NCBI GenBank assembly: GCA_005888525.1
Contig: VBAB01000145.1
Span: forward strand, 1 to 9,237
Direction: 5' to 3'
Source: Alphaproteobacteria bacterium
Lineage (GTDB): Bacteria > Pseudomonadota > Alphaproteobacteria > Rhizobiales > Hyphomicrobiaceae
DNA length: 9,237 bases
Part shown: one piece after another, positions 8,000 through 9,237 of the stretch
Position numbering within the stretch: position 1 is the first letter of the stretch
Layout: each line of letters opens with the position of its first letter
Notes under the pieces: generated by a model
Told to the model about the DNA's origin: nothing
Database searches by the model: none
What the model saw: the letters and a program-made list of their open reading frames with translations, nothing else
Translations under genes and position numbers: made by a program

Positions 8000-8788
8000 T
8001 CAGGCCGCCAGCCCGTCGAGACGCATCGGCAGGCCGGCGGCGGCCATGTGGCGCTTGGCTTGGCCGATGCTGAAGGTGCCGTAGTGGAAGATGGAGGCGG
8101 CCAGCACGGCGCTGGCGTGGCCCTGCGTCACGCCCTCGACCAGGTGCTCGAGCGTGCCGACGCCGCCGGAGGCGATGACCGGCACGGTGACGGCATCGGC
8201 GATCGCGCGGGTCAGCGCCAGGTCGAAGCCGGCCTTGGTGCCGTCGCGGTCCATTGACGTGAGCAGGATCTCGCCGGCACCGAGCGCGACGACCTCGCGC
8301 GCGTAGGCGATGGCCTCCAGCCCCGTGGGCTTGCGGCCGCCGTGGGTGAACAGCTCCCAGCGCGGCGGGGTGCCCGGCGGCGACACGCGCTTGGCGTCGA
8401 TGGCGACGACGATGCACTGGGCGCCGAACTTGTCGGCGCCTTCGGCCACGAACTGCCGGCGGTGCACGGCGGCGGTGTTGATCGACACCTTGTCGGCGCC
8501 GGCGTGCAGGAGCTTGCGGATGTCCTCGACTGCGCGCACGCCGCCGCCCACCGTGAGCGGCATGAAGCAGCGCTCCGCCGTGCGCTCGACGATGGAGAAG
8601 ATGGTGTCGCGGTTCTCGTGGCTGGCCGTGATGTCGAGGAAGCACAGCTCATCGGCGCCGGCCGCGTCGTAGGCAGCGGCCGCCTCGACGGGGTCGCCCG
8701 CGTCCTTCAGGTCGACGAAGTTGACGCCCTTGACGACGCGCCCGTCCTTGACGTCGAGGCAGGGGATGATGCGAATCTTGAGTGTCAT
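8000..8788 (-). CDS. hisF: Imidazole glycerol phosphate synthase, cyclase subunit HisF
   Basis: HisF is the (beta/alpha)8 subunit that combines ammonia from the HisH glutaminase with PRFAR to give imidazole glycerol phosphate (histidine biosynthesis) and AICAR (purine route). The 262-residue protein has the diagnostic start RIIPCLDVKDGRVVKGVNF. Catalytic Asp12 and Asp131 (AIDAKR) correspond to D11 and D130 of Thermotoga HisF. The ammonia-gate residues are also present: R6, E47, K100 and E173. Phosphate-binding stretches TVGGGVR (79-85), TSMDRDGTK (177-185) and ASGGVG (206-211) are intact. The MTLKIR start is canonical, but no clear Shine-Dalgarno site precedes it. No hisA, hisH, hisB or hisE is adjacent in the window, so the gene is separate from the usual cluster here. 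Confidence 0.97.
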   Translation of the reverse strand: MTLKIRIIPCLDVKDGRVVKGVNFVDLKDAGDPVEAAAAYDAAGADELCFLDITASHENRDTIFSIVERTAERCFMPLTVGGGVRAVEDIRKLLHAGADKVSINTAAVHRRQFVAEGADKFGAQCIVVAIDAKRVSPPGTPPRWELFTHGGRKPTGLEAIAYAREVVALGAGEILLTSMDRDGTKAGFDLALTRAIADAVTVPVIASGGVGTLEHLVEGVTQGHASAVLAASIFHYGTFSIGQAKRHMAAAGLPMRLDGLAA

Positions 8789-9064
8789 CGTAGGAAAAGC
8801 CCGAATTTGCCGGGTTTTCGCGCACCGGTGTTGTTCTCTACAAGCGTTCTGTAGGGTCTGATGGGCTCAAACTCTACTGTTTTTGTCCGAGGACGCTCTT
8901 GCGCGATGCTCCAACTCAGCAACGTCGAGCGTTTACCCTACGGCTCGCGATCTCCAGGGGGCTCCATCGACCTTCGCGTTTCCTATTACAATTTGTCAAC
9001 TGTACCATTCACATCTGCATGGGATCACAAGGCAAAAAAGACAAGTAACGCACCCGAAATCACT
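8789..9064. other. AT-richer spacer upstream of hisF
   Basis: This region of 276 nt lies between the end of the right-edge gene and hisF, both on the minus strand. It holds the hairpin at 8795-8818 and a small inverted repeat CTACA-7 nt-TGTAG (8838-8854), about 50-66 nt upstream of hisF and so possibly an operator. A TTGACA hexamer on the minus strand (complement of 8996-9001) has no good -10 partner at the usual spacing. I see no convincing gene. The line 9001-9060 has only 26 G or C in 60. Confidence 0.4.
8795..8818 (-). terminator. Hairpin with U-tract directly upstream of hisF
   Basis: Read in the hisF direction, AAAACCCG pairs with CGGG and TTTT around a GCAAATT loop (with one bulged C), and the 3' side CGGGCTTTT ends in a short T run. 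It lies only 7 nt before the hisF ATG. It may end transcription coming from the minus-strand gene at the right edge, or be part of the hisF leader and mask or space its start. The 4-bp GC core is short, so confidence is low. Confidence 0.3.
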
Positions 9065-9237
9065 TTAGAATTTCACCCCACCACTTATGCGGCCAGTCCA
9101 TACCGTGGCGTTGCCCGTGAACAGGTTGCCTGCCTCTCCTCCTAAGCCAAGCGACCATCCGCTGCTTCCGTACAGATTGATACCGCTCACAGCCCTGCCA
9201 GCGAGGCCATCCCCGATGCCGAACTCCGGTATCGTAG
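9065..9237 (-). CDS. C-terminus of a probable outer-membrane beta-barrel (autotransporter-like) protein, partial
   Basis: The last 56 codons of a minus-strand gene run in from the right edge and end at a TAA (9065-9067). The peptide is Gly-rich with short beta-like segments (GLAGRAVSGINLYGSSG, then GWSLGLGGEAG) and ends TVWTGRISGGVKF. The final residue is Phe. Counting back from it, positions 1, 3, 5, 7, 9 and 11 are F, V, G, I, G and W, alternating with polar residues, which is the pattern of the last strand of outer-membrane barrels recognised by the BAM complex. Autotransporters are the best guess. Most of the gene is outside the window, so identity and passenger are unknown. Codons such as TTA, ATA and AGT occur, unlike the GC-biased genes to the left. 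Confidence 0.45.
   Translation of the reverse strand, partial: TIPEFGIGDGLAGRAVSGINLYGSSGWSLGLGGEAGNLFTGNATVWTGRISGGVKF

Noticed and set aside
7866..8645. 259-codon minus-strand frame overlapping hisF
   Set aside because: It is an alternative frame of hisF with Arg/Ala-rich translation. HisF itself is complete with all active-site residues.
8861..9145. 94-codon plus-strand frame at the right end
   Set aside because: It has no ribosome site and no domain-like pattern, and its 3' half overlaps the better supported minus-strand barrel C-terminus.

Overview
The window comes from a GC-rich bacterium, most likely an alphaproteobacterium. A rhizobial, Bradyrhizobium-like or Reyranella-like relative is my guess from protein style alone. 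The housekeeping genes have strongly GC-biased third positions, there are two copies of a dispersed palindromic intergenic element, and one histidine kinase carries an ABC-binding-protein-like periplasmic sensor of a kind I associate with that group. No rRNA, tRNA, CRISPR array, transposase or phage gene is visible.

Layout, left to right. A short HicB-like antitoxin gene (+) opens the window, and the last codons of a possible HicA partner sit at the very edge. A spacer follows that holds repeat copy 1 and a plausible sigma-70 promoter. Next is a complete acs (+), acetyl-CoA synthetase. Its 3' end faces the end of a two-gene minus-strand operon: a D-2-hydroxyacid dehydrogenase (first gene) and an FAD-dependent GMC oxidoreductase (second gene, 18 nt later). 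Repeat copy 2 fills almost the whole convergent gap between acs and the oxidoreductase and contains a 12-bp hairpin that could terminate both transcripts.

A 177-nt divergent spacer with a perfect 8-4-8 palindrome separates the operon from a plus-strand two-component pair. The kinase is membrane-bound, with a secreted substrate-binding-protein-like sensor region, one transmembrane helix and a HisKA/HATPase core. Its partner is a single-domain receiver 12 nt downstream. This pair is visibly less GC-rich than its neighbours, which suggests acquisition by transfer. A convergent spacer with two hairpins follows, then hisF (-), which stands apart from other histidine genes in this window. The right end is AT-richer and holds the last 56 codons of a minus-strand gene whose product ends like an outer-membrane beta-barrel.

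Functionally, acs makes acetyl-CoA from acetate. The GMC oxidoreductase and hydroxyacid dehydrogenase probably form a small redox operon for alcohol, aldehyde or 2-hydroxy/2-keto acid substrates. The two-component pair probably senses a small periplasmic ligand and signals through protein contacts, because no DNA-binding output domain is present. hisF belongs to histidine biosynthesis. I see no clearly new defence or mobile system. The most interesting items are the sensor kinase/receiver pair, the structure-conserving repeats, the divergent palindrome and the truncated surface-protein gene.
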